Below are positions 31,551 through 44,143 of a stretch of DNA of 64,000 nt, piece by piece; the first letter of the stretch is position 1, and each line of letters begins with the position of its first letter. The stretch is from Dastarcus helophoroides (Eukaryota > Arthropoda > Insecta > Coleoptera > Bothrideridae), in contig CM053329.1 of the NCBI GenBank assembly GCA_028583605.1, positions 35,897,992 to 35,961,991 on the forward strand, given 5' to 3'. The position numbers were made by a program, and so were the translations under genes. The notes under the pieces are model-generated. The model saw nothing but the letters and a program-made list of their open reading frames with translations, had not been told where the DNA came from and did not search any database.

Positions 31551-32185
31551 GAAGAAGATGAAGATGAAGATGAAGATGAAGGTGAAGGTGAAGGTGAAGG
31601 TGGAGATGGAGATGGAGATGGAGATGGAGATGAAGATGAAGATGAAGATGAAGATGAAGATGAAGATGAAGATGAAGATGAAGATGAAGATGAAGATGAA
31701 GATGAAGATGAAAATGAAAATGAAGATGAAGATGAAGATGAAGATAAAGATAAAGATAAAGATAAAGATAAAGATAAAGATAAAGATAAAGATAAGATGA
31801 AGATGAAGATGAAGATGAAGATGAAGATGAAGATGAAGATGAAGATGAAGATGAAGATGAAGATGAAGATGAAGATGAAGATGAAGATGAAGATGAAGAT
31901 GAAGATGAAGATGAAGATGAAGATGAAGATGAAGATGAAGATGAAGATGAAGATGAAGATGAAGATGAAGATGAAGATGAAGATGAAGATGAAGATGAAG
32001 ATGAAGATGAAGATGAAGATGAAGATGAAGATGAAGAAGACGAAGACGAAGGCGAAGACGAAGACGAAGACGAAGACGAAGACGAAGACGAAGACGAAGA
32101 CGAAAACGAAAACGAAGACGAAGACGAAGACGAAGAGGAAGATGAAGATGAAGATAAAGATGAAGAAGATGAAGATGACTACGAA
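31542..32185 (+). repeat. Hexanucleotide microsatellite (GAAGAT)n with GAAGGT/GATAAA/GAAGAC variants
   Basis: About 640 bp of nearly pure GAAGAT hexamers, with blocks of sub-variants: GGTGAA and GGAGAT (31580-31630), GATAAA (31743-31795), a frame slip at about 31796, and GACGAA/GGCGAA/AACGAA (32036-32135). Homogeneous blocks of one variant indicate expansion by local slippage or unequal exchange. All three strand frames are open only because the unit has no stop; the 240-residue Asp-Glu/Lys-Met frame is not a gene. Confidence 0.95.
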
Positions 32186-33450
32186 ATAATTCCACTTTCA
32201 CCCCCTATTTGGCGTGCTTCCAGAGCATGATAGTGCGAGTGGATATATACATGTATACCCATTATAAAAAAATTAGGAAAATATTTAAATGAGTTACAAC
32301 TAAATTTACAGTAACAACATGAGTTATTTTCTTTGGTATTTCCACCTTACCCACAAATCAAGTTCACCCATTATCGGTTTTTTTTAAACAAATAAACATA
32401 TTTGACCTCTACTTAATTAAGAAGATGCGGCACCGAACTGTGAAATCAGACATTAATTTAAAAACGTAAAATTGAAGGTCATTGACAACGTGTTATTAAA
32501 TATTATAATTTTTATAGAAAATTCTAGTATTTTTCTTAATTGTACTCCATCAACTGATACAAATATTAATAATAATTTAATTGTTTATAACCTGCAAGAA
32601 GCTGGTTTTTTATTTTCATATAAATTACATTTAAAGTCAGAGTTATCCATTCATGTGTTGAGAAAAAGAAAAATTATGCGTAACTTCAATCAATGACAAG
32701 AAAATAATTTGTAGACAGAAAATGCACCGTAATTAATGCAATAATTAACGATTAACACGACTTTTTAACCTTCATAACATTCACCTAGTCAACATGTGGT
32801 TGTTTACATCTATTTACACCAAAAACTTGTACAACGCCACGTCGATCAGTATTTATTCGAAAATTTAAAAAAGAATGTTCAATTGTATTCAAATTTTCAG
32901 TTATTTTTGGATTGAGGACAATTCGAAGCAGACTTGAATTTGTTATTTTTCAGCAGTTGCCGAGGCGTATTACGAAAAAAAGTAAGGAATTTACTTCGCG
33001 AAAAAGTTTTCTAATTTGTTCAAGTCTTTTCCTAATATCGCACCTGAGGCTATTATTGCAGAGATATCTAAAGTTTCGTCTACTGAATGTATTGATTACA
33101 AATTTTATAGCTAGTTGTTTGCGAGTTGTAATATGACTAGATTGTAAATTATTCAAACTTATCGGATTCTAGAGCAAACTGCACTTAGCAAAATTTAATA
33201 ATTTATTATCCTGCCGCATGTTTAATCAACGTAATCTGATAACTACAGGTATAATTATGTACGCAATCTCCAGATATTTAAAATGAAATGTTATTAGCTC
33301 ATTTCCGGCTTTTGATACTCTCATTATCAATAAACCAAACTAAACTATTTTTTACTTATAAGTACTTTGAAATCCTGTCTCATGTGATAACGACAAATGA
33401 ATGAGTTGTCTATTTTCTGACACTTTTTATATTACAATCGATGGTGAAAA
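32186..33450. other. Unidentified AT-rich sequence, no gene seen
   Basis: No repeat partner in the window was noticed and frames are short and without domains. Confidence 0.4.
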
Positions 33451-34240
33451 TTATGCAAGTGGTGAACCTCATAAATGTCTCACGTAAAAAGCATTCACAT
33501 ATTCACAACAGAAAATGTTCGGTTCCAAAGTTCCAACGTCTCAGCTGGCTGTGGTGTAGCGTATACTAACAGCGACGGTTACTCTACGGTAATTACACTA
33601 TTCTCTGTGGTTAATAAACTTGTGCTAGCTCCTAAAATATTCATCCAAAATGAAATAATGTAAAAGATAAAGATCTGCTCTATAGCCTAACTAACCTTTT
33701 TATTTGATAAGAATTAATACTGTAGGACGAAGAGTCTTGAAAAGCCACCTTTTTTCATATAAAATACTATTTTCTTCAGCATCTGTTACAATATCAAAAA
33801 ACCTACAGTTTTGAGATAATAATTTGTGAGTCGATATTGCCTACTATTACATCAATATACGACTAATCCTATTACAATTTTAAAAAAAGCATAGTTTTAT
33901 CTTGAAATTATCAGGCGAAAAAAAATCAATTTTTGCAAATTTTGGGCTTTATCATTAAGACCACCGAAACAAAATTTATGAAAAAATATTTTATAATACC
34001 CGGAGGTAGTTCATTTAAATGATACGTCACAATTAAAATTTTTTGTCCATCAAACTAACCCCCTATTTTAACATAAAATATTTTTTTCTATACCGTTGAT
34101 TGGTAATATGTACGTGGTTGATCAAGGGCTAAAACTGTATCAAAATTCACTTTGCAGTTTTCGAGCCAAACTTCTTTGACACAAAAAGGGACGGAAGTAC
34201 ACAAAAGCGAGATTATAGGGGTTCCGTCTTTTCCTTGTAA
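33451..34240 (+). mobile_element. Dispersed repeat D, copy 3 (partial, diverged)
   Basis: It shares with the 37-kb copies, in order, the GTCTCACGTAAAAAGCATTC area (33477), the TTAATAAACTTGTGCTAG and ATGAAATAATG blocks (33610-33660), the CTACAGTTTTGAGATAATAA area and, near the end, TTGATTGGTAATATG and the GAGATTATAGGGGTTCCG block (34208). Confidence 0.55.
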
Positions 34241-34540
34241 AGGTACGGAATGAGGGATGAGAGATCTTGATAAAACATTGACCCTAGACTGATATCGAAC
34301 AATAATCGAATTTGAGACATCGATATTTTTTAACCTCGATATTACAATGTTAATACATATACTCAATCCGCTTTAAGATTGCCATTACGTCACAAATAAT
34401 ATTCGAGGTTAAAAATCTGGGTTAATTTAGTGACTCAATTTGTCGTACCAAGTGGAAGAAAATATAGAATTCAAAAAATAACAAATATTAACAACTGACC
34501 CTGGAATAATGTTTTAATAATGCTTGGCGGAAAATATATA

Positions 34541-34544
<4 letters not shown>
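34241..34544. other. Short unidentified stretch
   Basis: AT-rich, contains repeated ATCGA words (34290-34325). No gene or element recognised. Confidence 0.35.

Positions 34545-34626
<82 letters not shown>
34545..34626 (+). repeat. (TAA)n microsatellite
   Basis: About 27 uninterrupted TAA units. It abuts the 5' break of the LINE that follows, and shorter TAA-type repeats (ATAATAATAAAATAATAAAA, about 36547) follow the LINE's 3' end. Confidence 0.95.
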
Positions 34627-34627
<1 letters not shown>

Positions 34628-34630
<3 letters not shown>

Positions 34631-36468
34631 GCGTTCGACAGCATTCCACACAGTTGGATAAAACAAGCTATGCAAATATATCATCTAGATCCCGAAATAG
34701 TCCACTTCTGCACAACGGCTATGGAGCAATGGAATAAGAGAGCAAGATTGACAACAGAACAAGGAGTGATAGAAACTAATACCATAAATATCAACAGAGG
34801 AATCTTCCAAGGTGACTCGCTGTCCCCCCTTTTGTTCTGCATGTGCTTAACACCCTTATCAAGAGAGCTGCGTGAAAGTGACCGCGGATATAAAGTACAG
34901 AAAACATCGGTTCACCATTTACTATACATGGATGATCTAAAACTCTTCAGCTGCAATGAAGGTGGAGTTAATGACATGTTAGGCATTGTGAAACAATTCA
35001 GTGAATATGTCAATATGCAATTTGGACTGGACAAGTGCGCCAAGGTAGTCATACATAAAGGGCAGATTAAATACACAGAAAACCTACAGATGGACAAACA
35101 AACTGAAATTAAAAACCTTGAACCTGAAAAGGCATATAAATATCTAGGAGTGACAGAAAACCGTGACATCGAACATGCCGAGATGAAAGATAAGATAAAA
35201 AAAGAGTATGTTCGAAGAATTAGGTTAATACTAGACACAGAGCTTACAGGAAAAAATAAAATAACAGCGATTGGTAATCTAGCAATGCCTGTACTAGAAT
35301 ATAGTTTTGGTATTATAAATTGGACAAAAGAGGAACTTAGGCAATTGGACAGGAAGACCCGTAAGCTACTGACCACATATAAGTTACTATATCCCAGAGC
35401 AGACGTGGATAGACTTTACTTACCTAGATTAGAGGGGGGTAGAGGACTTCGTAAAGTAGAAACAGCATATAAAGTAACATTATTGGGACTATCCACATAT
35501 ATCTTAAAGAAGAAATATGACAGCCTAGTAGATATAATTAAGAAAATTGAAAACTTAAAGCATAGCCAGAAAAACATAATATCGGAGGCAAACCACATAC
35601 AGACCAGTTATGAAATTGTGCCACCAGGCAATAATAGCACTGAATTAGCTATCAAAAACCAAAAGAAATATTTAAAGGCAGCCATAACAGAGAAACATAA
35701 AACAAAATGGAAAGAAAAGCCCCTACATGAAAACTTCTTAAAAATAATCCATAAGCCCACCATCAATCAACAAGGCTCATTTGAATGGCTAAAGTATGGC
35801 AAAATGAAAGGGGAAACTGAGGCTTTTATAACCGCTGCACAAGAGCAAGCTTTACGAACCAAATGCTATGACAAAAGAATATTGAAAATAAATACTGATG
35901 ACACATGTAGAATCTGCAAACAAGAAAAAGAACATATCGAACATATAGTCTCTGCATGCCCTCAGCTCGCCAAAACAGAATATGTCAAAAGACACAATAG
36001 AGTATGCACATATATACATTGGGCTGTGAGCAAAAATTGTGGTATTGAAGTTTCTGCTAAATGGTATCAACATGAGCCTCAACCTACGCAGTCGAAAGGG
36101 AATATTGTGTTGTTATACGACCAACAAATATACACTGATCGAACCATTATGCTAATAAACCTGACATAGTCATCAAGGACCTGAAAAGTGGCACTTGTTT
36201 GATAGTCGATGTGGCAATCTCTGCTGATAGCAATGTAGATAGTAAAGAAGTAGAGAAAATAATAAAATATAGAGATCTGGAAATAGAAATCCAACGTATG
36301 TGGAAATTAAGAACAAAAATAATACCCATAATTGTAGGATCTTTGGGTACTGTGTCAAAGAGGTTCATATACAATGTGAATGATATTCCTGGAAACATCA
36401 ATAGAAACATAATTCAAGAAACAGCATTATACGGCACTGCAAATATATTGCGTAAAGTTCTTGGATGA
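34628..36468 (+). pseudogene. R2/R4-clade ORF: reverse transcriptase, CCHC finger, restriction-like endonuclease
   Basis: The frame is open from 34628, with KAFDSIPHSWI (RT motif A) as its first residues, before the internal ATG at 34670. Numbered from that ATG: RGIFQGDSLSP at 43-53, the catalytic YMDD at 86-89, YKYLGV near 157-161, and a CCHC finger C413-x2-C416-x8-H425-x4-C430. One frameshift near 36150 moves the remainder to another frame: NKPDIVIKD, LIVDVAI and KIIKYRDL, which carry the PD...D...K-type signature of the restriction-like endonuclease, ending at 36468. Single-ORF architecture with a C-terminal REL endonuclease defines the R2 superfamily. In an intact element the protein nicks target DNA and primes reverse transcription there. 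The missing N-terminus and the frameshift make this copy inactive. Confidence 0.85.
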
Positions 36469-36546
36469 AAGTAGCATCTGATCTGAGGAGCCGGGTAGGT
36501 TTCTGATGAGAGATTGCCGGGAAATGGGTTTCCCGAGTTAACGAAA
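34628..36546 (+). mobile_element. Dong/R4-like non-LTR retrotransposon, 5'-truncated
   Basis: The copy starts inside RT motif A and runs through RT, a CCHC finger and a restriction-like endonuclease to a short 3' UTR that includes the hairpin CGGGAAA-TGG-GTTTCCCG (about 36518). It lies between a (TAA)n tract and a second TAA-type stretch. Dong elements of the R4 clade are known to be found in TAA repeats, which agrees with the protein assignment. Confidence 0.8.
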
Positions 36547-36863
36547 ATAATAATAAAATAATAAAACATGGCAGTAGTATGGATTATATTAAATACTGAA
36601 ATAAAATAAAATTTAAGCTAAACTTTGGCATATATTTCCAAAAATTTTAAAAATCTGAACACATTTTTTACCTCTCAAATTGTACACAAAATGTTTTAAC
36701 TAAATTAAATGACCCTAATCCTTTTCCCCATTTCAAAATGTTCAAACATGTTTGTAAAGGCTTAGCATTTGTTCGCAAATGCTGAACCTTTACATCTTTA
36801 CATCTACATTAATAAAGAGTGAGAGATTCGAGATAAAATAATTTTTAGCTAACCTTCTTTTTT
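36547..36863. other. AT-rich spacer
   Basis: Begins with TAA-type repeats left of the Dong-like 3' junction. TTTACATCTTTACATCTACA is a short internal repeat at about 36790. Nothing else recognised. Confidence 0.4.
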
Positions 36864-37050
36864 TTTGGTGGAAAGGACTGGTCCTTGGTTATCTTTAAAA
36901 ATTAAAATGCAATTCTTGTCTTCAGAAACCAAGAAAGATTAAAAAACGCATTAAATGTTGCCTCTAACTCGTTTCGACAGCCAAGCTATCATCTTCAGAG
37001 AGATACTGATAGAGTATCCTCGAGATACAAGGCAAGATTTGTATTTCAAC
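36864..37050. mobile_element. Palindromic repeat P, copy 7
   Basis: Left arm complete from the outer end (TTTTTTGGTGGAAAGGACTG, GTCCTTGGTTATC) through CAGAAACCAAGAAAGATT to GTTTCGACAGCCAAGCTATC and ATCTTCAGAGAG. The right arm is reduced to CAAGATTTGTATTTCAAC. It is the left boundary of the second P-D-P composite and corresponds to copy 4 (11741-11919) in inverse orientation. Confidence 0.85.
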
Positions 37051-39210
37051 TAACCTTCTTGTACACTTTTTAAAAAAACTTCTTTTTTTATAAGAAGTAA
37101 TGCAAATATCTTAATATAACACAAAAAACTACAAAAATGAAATAAAAATTAACGCAAAACCTAAGTGAAACCACTTTGATGACGTCTGACAAATTCAAAT
37201 TGTATAACGCTAGCAAATGTCTTGTTATCATCTCTGCAAATTCCGTTAAAAAAAAAGACAGTCAAGAACGGGTCATGCTCGCACAATTAGGTGTCTGTAC
37301 CAATTACTACAGTAAGCAGTCAATAGCCCAAATTAAATCTTTTTTACTTATACATGAATTCGAAATTTTATTCAGTTATTTTTGTGTTAAAATTGAAAAA
37401 ATAAATGTCCATTTTTAAATACACACTTTTTTCTACAAGTCAATCGTAATATCTATGGAACTGGTGACTTCCGTTGATGTCTCAGGTAAAAAGCATTCGC
37501 AGTTCGCAATGGGTTCACGACTAACATAGTTAGCCTTGGCTCGCGCTAAAACGTTTGATTATAACCTCAATTACCTGCGTTGCGTGCATATTCAATAAAC
37601 TTGCTGCTAACTCCGAAAGTATTCATCTAAATGAAATAATGCAATAGACAAATCTAATCAGCATTCTATCCTTCAGGCCAATCAGGTTTTTTATTTGTAA
37701 ATAAATAATGCTATGTGGCTCAAAAAAGCGTTGGAAAGCAAGCACGTATTTTTGCATAAAATATTTTTTATCTCAATAGCTATTACAATATCAGAAAACC
37801 TGCAAATTTCCAACAATTTATGACCCAATATCTACTAGCTTTATTAAAATTTAAAGTTTATCTTTAAAAAATCAAGTCCATCAGAGAGACGATCAGTTCC
37901 TACAAATTTTGAAGCTGTGTCTTTAAGACCATTAGGTCGAAAGTTATAAAAAAATAATTTGGGATCCGTAGAGTCACTCTTTTAAATGATACCTCACTAC
38001 AGTAAGCAGTCAACAGCCCAAATTAAATCTTTTTTACTTGTACATGAATTCAAAATTTTATCCAGATTTTTTGTGTTAAAATTAAAAAATAAATGTCCAT
38101 TTTCAAATACACACTTTTTTTCTACAATCAATATCTATGGACCTGGCGACTGCGTTGATGTCTCAGGTAAAAAGCATTCGCAGTTCGCAATGGGTTGACG
38201 ACTAACACAGTTAGCCTTGGCTTGCGCTAAAACGTTTGATTATAACCGCAATTACTGCGTTGCGTGCAATTTAATAAACTTGCGCTAACTTCGAAAATAT
38301 TCATTTAAATGAAATAATGCAATAGACAAATTTATTCAGCATTCTATCCTTCAGCCCAATTAGGTTTTTTATTTGTAAAAAATTAATACAATGTGGCTCA
38401 AAAAGCATTGGAAAGTAAGCACCTATTTTTGTATAAAATATTTTTTTTTCTCAATAGCTATTACAATATCAAAAAACCTGCAAATTCCAAATAAATTATG
38501 ACCCAATATCTCCTAACTTTATTAAAATCTAAAGCTTATCTTTAGAAAATCAAGACGATCAGAGAGGCGATCATTTCCTACAAATTTTGAGTTGTGTCTT
38601 TAAGACCATTAGACCGAACGTTATAAAAAAATAATTTGGGATCCTTAGAGTAAGTCTTTCAAATGATACCTCACGCGATATATTTTTCGATGACCTAATT
38701 AACCTCCCATTTTATTATAGAATATTTTCTTTTTCTAATCGTTGGCTGGCGGTATTTGCGTGGGCGATTAAAAACTAAGGCTGTGCAAAATTTTAAATTT
38801 TTATGTAATATAATTCTCGAGGAAAACCTCTTTGTGACAGACTCAAGGACAGACAGGAAAGTGAGATTTTGGGAGTTCCCTTTTTCCTTTGAATATATTG
38901 AACCCGAAAAACGGTATCTTTTTTGGATTATTTCAACTTGAGTGCAAATTATTCATACGTTTTTTAAAATTTCTTGTGGTGCATACATCTTACGTATATT
39001 TATATTTTTTTTCAGTATGTAAACTATCAGTTTTTTTAGAATTCTGTCAATTTTATTTAGGTAAGTTATATAATTTTGATATTTTAAAAAAGTGATACAA
39101 AGATTAATGAACGTGAAACTGAATAAAAAAGTTTTTTAATGTTTCAATGTTTTTGATTTTTTGAAATTTTTCATATTTCGAAATTTTCAAAATAAAACTG
39201 AAAGCCAGTA
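37051..39210 (+). mobile_element. Dispersed repeat D, copy 4, with a 690-bp internal tandem duplication
   Basis: AGTAAGCAGTCAA occurs at 37311 and 38001, and the sequence from there to about 37997 is repeated to about 38687 (690-bp offset) with modest divergence, including GCATTCGCAGTTCGCAATGG, AAACGTTTGATTATAACC and GGATCCGTAGAG/GGATCCTTAGAG. The flanks continue as in copy 2 (10311-11740) on the opposite strand. No coding region is seen. Confidence 0.8.
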
Positions 39211-39424
39211 ATTTTGATAAAATGGACTGGTCCTTGGCTATGTTTAAAAATTGAAAATACAAATCTTGTCCCCTAAAACCAAGAAAGATTAAAAAACCCA
39301 ACAAAGGTTAAAAGACACAGTATCTCTTTGAAGATGATAGCTTGCTATCGAAAGGCGTTAGAGCAACCTTCATTGTGTTTTTTAATCTTTTTTGGTTTAA
39401 GGGGACAAGATTTGTATTTCAAAA
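39211..39424. mobile_element. Palindromic repeat P, copy 8
   Basis: Both arms: ATGGACTGGTCCTTGGC and CCTAAAACCAAGAAAGATT on the left; ACAGTATCTCTTTGAAGATG, GCTTGCTATCGAAAGGCG and GGGGACAAGATTTGTATTTC on the right. It closes the second P-D-P composite and corresponds to copy 3 at 10108-10310. Confidence 0.85.
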
Positions 39425-42400
39425 CTGAAAGAAAAAGTCAAATGTTTGAAAAATGATCAAACTTTTCAGAAAAAAAGTGTGAATCGTAAAAAAGGTGGCA
39501 ATTTTCAAAACGAGTTTGCAATGAAATCATAAAATAATTCTAGGAAAAGACGAAATTTTCAAAAAATCAAATTACTGAAAAAAAACTTTAGAAGATTCGA
39601 AAAATAATCAAACTTTTCAGAAAAAAAGTGTGAATTGTGACAAAAGGTGGCAATTTTCAAAACGAGTATGCAATAAAATCATAAAAAAATTCTAGGAAAA
39701 ACGAAATTTAAAAATTATAATACTTAAAAAAAAAAACTTTAGAAGGTTTGAATGTTTAAAAAGGTCACACAAAAATAAAGCTTCCGATCAAATCAAACTT
39801 TTCAAAAAATAGTAAAATTAATCTTTTTTGAAAGATTCGACTTCAAAAATTTTAATTTTTTCTGTAAACTTTGAACCATTTCCTGAAATTTTGGAATTTT
39901 GATAATTTGCCTTATTTTTTAAAAAATGTAGACTTTTTAATAATTTGGACGATTTAAAAATTCTGCCTCTTGACAATGTTGTGTTTGTTTTTGGAAAACT
40001 TCGACTGTTTTTGAGGTATTTGACTTTAAAATTTCAATCCTCTTTAAAAAGTTGGTCTCTGAAAAGTACGACACACAAAATTCGACTTTTTTTAAATTCC
40101 TATATTTTTTAACGTAATTGTGGCTTTACTGCAGTGAATTGGGTTTACAAAATTGGCTTTTCGAAATTTTTAAAAAGAGCGTAATTGATTTTTTTGTTGA
40201 AAAAATCCACTGCAAAATGTAATGCCTTTTGAAATTTGGCCTTTTTCTAAAAATTTTAATTTTTGAACATTTTGTTCGATTGTTTTAAAAATTTTGACAT
40301 TTTTAAAGTTTGAGCGTTTGAAAGTTTCGTCTCTTGGAAATGTCGACTTTTTCAACATTTTCGAAGTTTTTGGAAATCTTACTTTTTTTGAGTAACTGGA
40401 CTTTAAAATTTCGACTTTATTTTGAATTCCGACACAGGTTTTATTGTAGTCAATTAGGTTTAAAACACCGATTGTTCTATTTTTTTAAAGAAATTAATAC
40501 AGTTACCCTTTTTTTGAAAAATTTTACTTCAAAAATTTCGACTGTTTTTTGAAACATTTCGATTTTTGGCAAATTTGTTTGATTTTTCTTAAAAAATTGA
40601 CTTTTTAAAATTTTCGACTATTTGAAAATTCCTTCTTCTGAAATTGTCGACTTTGGACATATAGGAGTTTTTTTTTTTGAAAACTTCGACTTTCTCCCTG
40701 TTTGAAAATTTGGACTCTGAAGAATCTGATATTTTCAGAAATTTCGACTTTTTTAAAATTTCAACATTTTCTCGAATTCTGGATTTATTATAAATTTGGC
40801 GTCTAAAAAATCGATTTTTTTCTATAAATCTCAACTTTCCTTTAAATAGTCATACTTATTTAAAGGTTTCGAGATTTTTCGTAAATAACATTTTAATTTA
40901 ATTTGATTTTTTTTTTAATTAAGCTTTTTCGAAAATTTCGACCTTTCTTAAATTTATAATTTTACTCGCGATTTTGGATTTATTGTAGTAAATTAGCTTT
41001 AAAAAATCGATTTTTCAAAATTTTCGAAAGGAGTAGATTTTGACTTTCTCTAAATTTCAAAATTTTCCCGAATTTTGGATTTATTTTAAGTTCGGCGTAA
41101 AAATACGATTTTTCCTCTCGTCTCTTGAAAATGTCGACTTTCGGAATTTCGCAGTTTTTATTTTGGAAAACTTCGACTTTTTGTAAATTTTTTTCTCGAA
41201 AATTTCAACCCCATTTGAAAATTTGGATCCTGAAAAGTTCAACTTTTTCACTAATTCCGACTTTTTTAAAATTCAATTTTTTCCAAAATTTCGACTTTTT
41301 TTAAATTCAGAGATGTTTTGCAATTTTGGCTTTCATTGTAGAAAATAAGGCCTAAAAATTCGATTTTTCGAAATTACCGCAAGGATTAGAATAAATTTTT
41401 TTTGAAAAATTTCGTTTTAAAAATTTCGACTTTTTGTAAATATGGAATTTATCTGAAACTTCCGATATTTGATAATTTTATTTACCTTTTTGAAAAAATT
41501 TGGCCTTTTAACAATATATATTTTTTTGAAATTCCGTCTCTTGGAAATATTGAATTTTTTTTTTTTGGAATAGTTCAAGTTTTTAAGAATTTTGACTTTG
41601 GAATTTTAACCCTATTTGAAAAATTGGACTTTGAAATGTCCAACATAATCAGAAATTTCGAATCTGTTAAAATTCAGTTTTTTCGAAGTTTTCGACTTTT
41701 TTTAAATTCCGACATTTTCCCGCAACTTTGGCTTTATTGTAGTAAATTAGGTTTAAAAAAACGTTAAAAAAACAATTTTTCAAAGTTTTCAAAAGGAATA
41801 GAAAGGATATTTTTTGAAATATTCCGCTTTAAAAATTTCAAATTTTTGTAAATGGACTTTTTCTGAAACTTTCAATTTTTGATACTTTTATTTACCCTTT
41901 TTTAAAAAAAATGGACTTTTAACAATATGGATTTTTTAAAAATGTTGTCTCTTGAAAATGTCGACCTTGAAAGTTTTGAAGGACTTTTGGAAAACTCGAC
42001 TTTTTGAGACTTTTGAAATTTCAACCCTATTTGAAAATTTAAATTCTAAAATGTCAGAAATTTCGACCTTTTGAATATTTAAGTTTTTTAAAATTCAGCC
42101 TTTTCAAATAGTTCTACTTTTTTTAAATTCCCACATTTTCTCGCAACTTTGTCTTCATTGTAGTAAATTAGGCTATAAAAATAGATTTTTAGAAATTTTA
42201 AAAAGGAATAAAATTGACCTCTTTGACAAATTCCGCTTTAAAAATTTAAATTTTTTCTGAAACTGTTGAGTTTTGAAAATTTTATTTAACTTTTTGAAGA
42301 AATTTAGCCTTTGAAAAACTTGGATTTAAAAAAAATTCCGTCTCTTGAAAATGTTTACTTTCGTAATTGTGGAGCTTTTTTTTGGAAAACTTCGACATTT

Positions 42401-43580
42401 TAAACATTTTTACTTTGGAGTTTCAGCCCTATTTAAAAATATTAACGCTGAAATGTCCAACATTGTTAGAGATTTCGATTTTTTTTAAATTCAAATTTTT
42501 CGAGAATTTCGACTTTTTTTAAATTTCGAAGTTTCCTCGAATTTTGAATTTATTGTAAATTTGGTGTAAAAAATTTCTTTAAGTTTTAATTGTTCTTTAA
42601 ATATTTGTACTTATTTGAAGGTTTCGAGATTTTTGAAAATTCGTAAATTACATTTCATTTTACTTTGATTATATTTATTTCAACTTTAAAAAATTAAACC
42701 TATTTCCAATTATTAGTTTTTAGTAGTTTTTTGGATAGGTATCGCTCATTTTATAAAAAAAATCTGACTATTTAAAGTTTTGAGTGTTTATCTTAATATT
42801 TCGACTTTTTTGTAAATTACGGTTTAATCTTGTTCTTTTATTCTCGACTTTTTAAAAAATAATTTAACGATATTTTGTAGAAATTTCAAAAGTCTCCAAT
42901 TTCTTTTTAATTGTTTTTTGTTTGATTTTTTACAAAGTTCAATCGTTCTGAAATTACGATTCTTTAAAATTTCAATTTTGATAATTTTGATTCTTTTTCA
43001 AAATTTTGACATTTTTTTGAAAAAACTTTTGATATTTATGATAAACTTCGCAAATTATATCTTTTTAGTTTTTTTGACTTTTAGTAAAATGTCGCGTTTT
43101 CCAAAACTAAAAGCTCTTTCTCGAAAAATCGTCTTTCTATCGAACGTTGACCCTTTTTAAAAGTTTGGGCTCTTTAAACAAGAATTTCGGCCCTTTTAAT
43201 AACTTATACTTCATTTAAATATTGAGACATTGCGACATGTTTTTAAAAATTTTATTTAATTTTTTTCATTTCGATATTCTTTAAAGATTTCAGCTTTTAA
43301 TAAAATTTTGCATATTTTCAAAATCTCCATCATTTTTATTGAATTTTGACATTTTGGAAAAATTTGAATATTTAAAAAAAGTTATATTGGAAAATTTAAA
43401 CTTTTAAAAAAATATTCGACGCTTTAAAAGTTCCAGCTTTTTTTTTTAATTTGGAGGTTTTTGAGAATTTGGGTTTGAACTTTTTAAAAATTGCAATTTT
43501 TTCCAAAGTTTAAGGTATCCTTAGTTTTGACTTTTTTGAAGATTTCGGCTTTTCAAAATTTCTCTCGTCCCCCCCTCTTG
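39425..43580. repeat. Degenerate AT-rich minisatellite with diverged higher-order units
   Basis: 39425-39780 contains two similar blocks (TTTTCAGAAAAAAAGTGTGAAT at about 39463 and 39616, offset about 153). From 40000 onward a block order recurs at several hundred bp: TTTATTGTAGTAAATTAGG-type (40990, 41730, 42150), then GTCTCTTGAAAATGTCGAC-type (41125, 41945, 42340). This indicates an old tandem array with a unit of about 400-800 bp. No gene. Confidence 0.7.
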
Positions 43581-43979
43581 TCAATCTTATGCATAAAAAA
43601 GAACCATGATGTTTGTTAAGATATATTATAAACGAAATTTGATTTGTTATTTTAATTTAATTTTATTTTTTTCATAATTATTAATTTTAATATTTAATTT
43701 AACTTTTATTTAAGTACCCTATTTTTGCTTTTAATTGAAAAATATTGTATTTCGTGGAAACTAGGATTTTAGGTTTTTCATATCACGAATGCGTTACCAT
43801 GGTGCCCCTCAGCAATGAAGAACGTGTCCCTCTTGGCATAATTTAATGTAATTTCTAAAATTAATTTTTTTTAAATTGCCAAATATTACACTCTCCCATT
43901 CCTGTCTGAACTTTTTGTAGAAATTTTCAACATAGGAACTTATTTTACGTATTTTTAATGGCTAACAAAGATTCTCAAA
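43581..43979. other. AT-rich sequence, no gene seen
   Basis: A GC-richer island (GCGTTACCATGGTGCCCCTC, 43790-43830) stands out, but no domain or element was recognised. Confidence 0.35.
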
Positions 43980-44143
43980 TATTGAAATACAAATCTTATT
44001 CCCTGAAACCAAGAAAGATCAAAAAATACAACAAAGGTTGTTCTAACGCGTTTCGGTAGTCAAGCTATCATCTTAAGAGAGATACTGCAGATTTGTATTT
44101 CAATATTTGAGGATAACCAAGGACCAGTCCGTCCCACCAAAAA
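43980..44143. mobile_element. Palindromic repeat P, copy 9
   Basis: Left arm with CCCTGAAACCAAGAAAGATC and the antisense hammerhead-like segment (GTTTCGGTAGTCAAGCTATC, then ATCTTAAGAGAG). The right arm is reduced to GCAGATTTGTATTTCAATAT and the outer end ACCAAGGACCAGTCCGTCCC. Confidence 0.85.

Noticed and set aside
31467..32189. A 240-codon open frame rich in Asp-Glu and Lys-Met
   Set aside because: It is the translation of the GAAGAT microsatellite, which lacks stop codons in all frames. Only the first residues before 31545 belong to a LINE protein tail.
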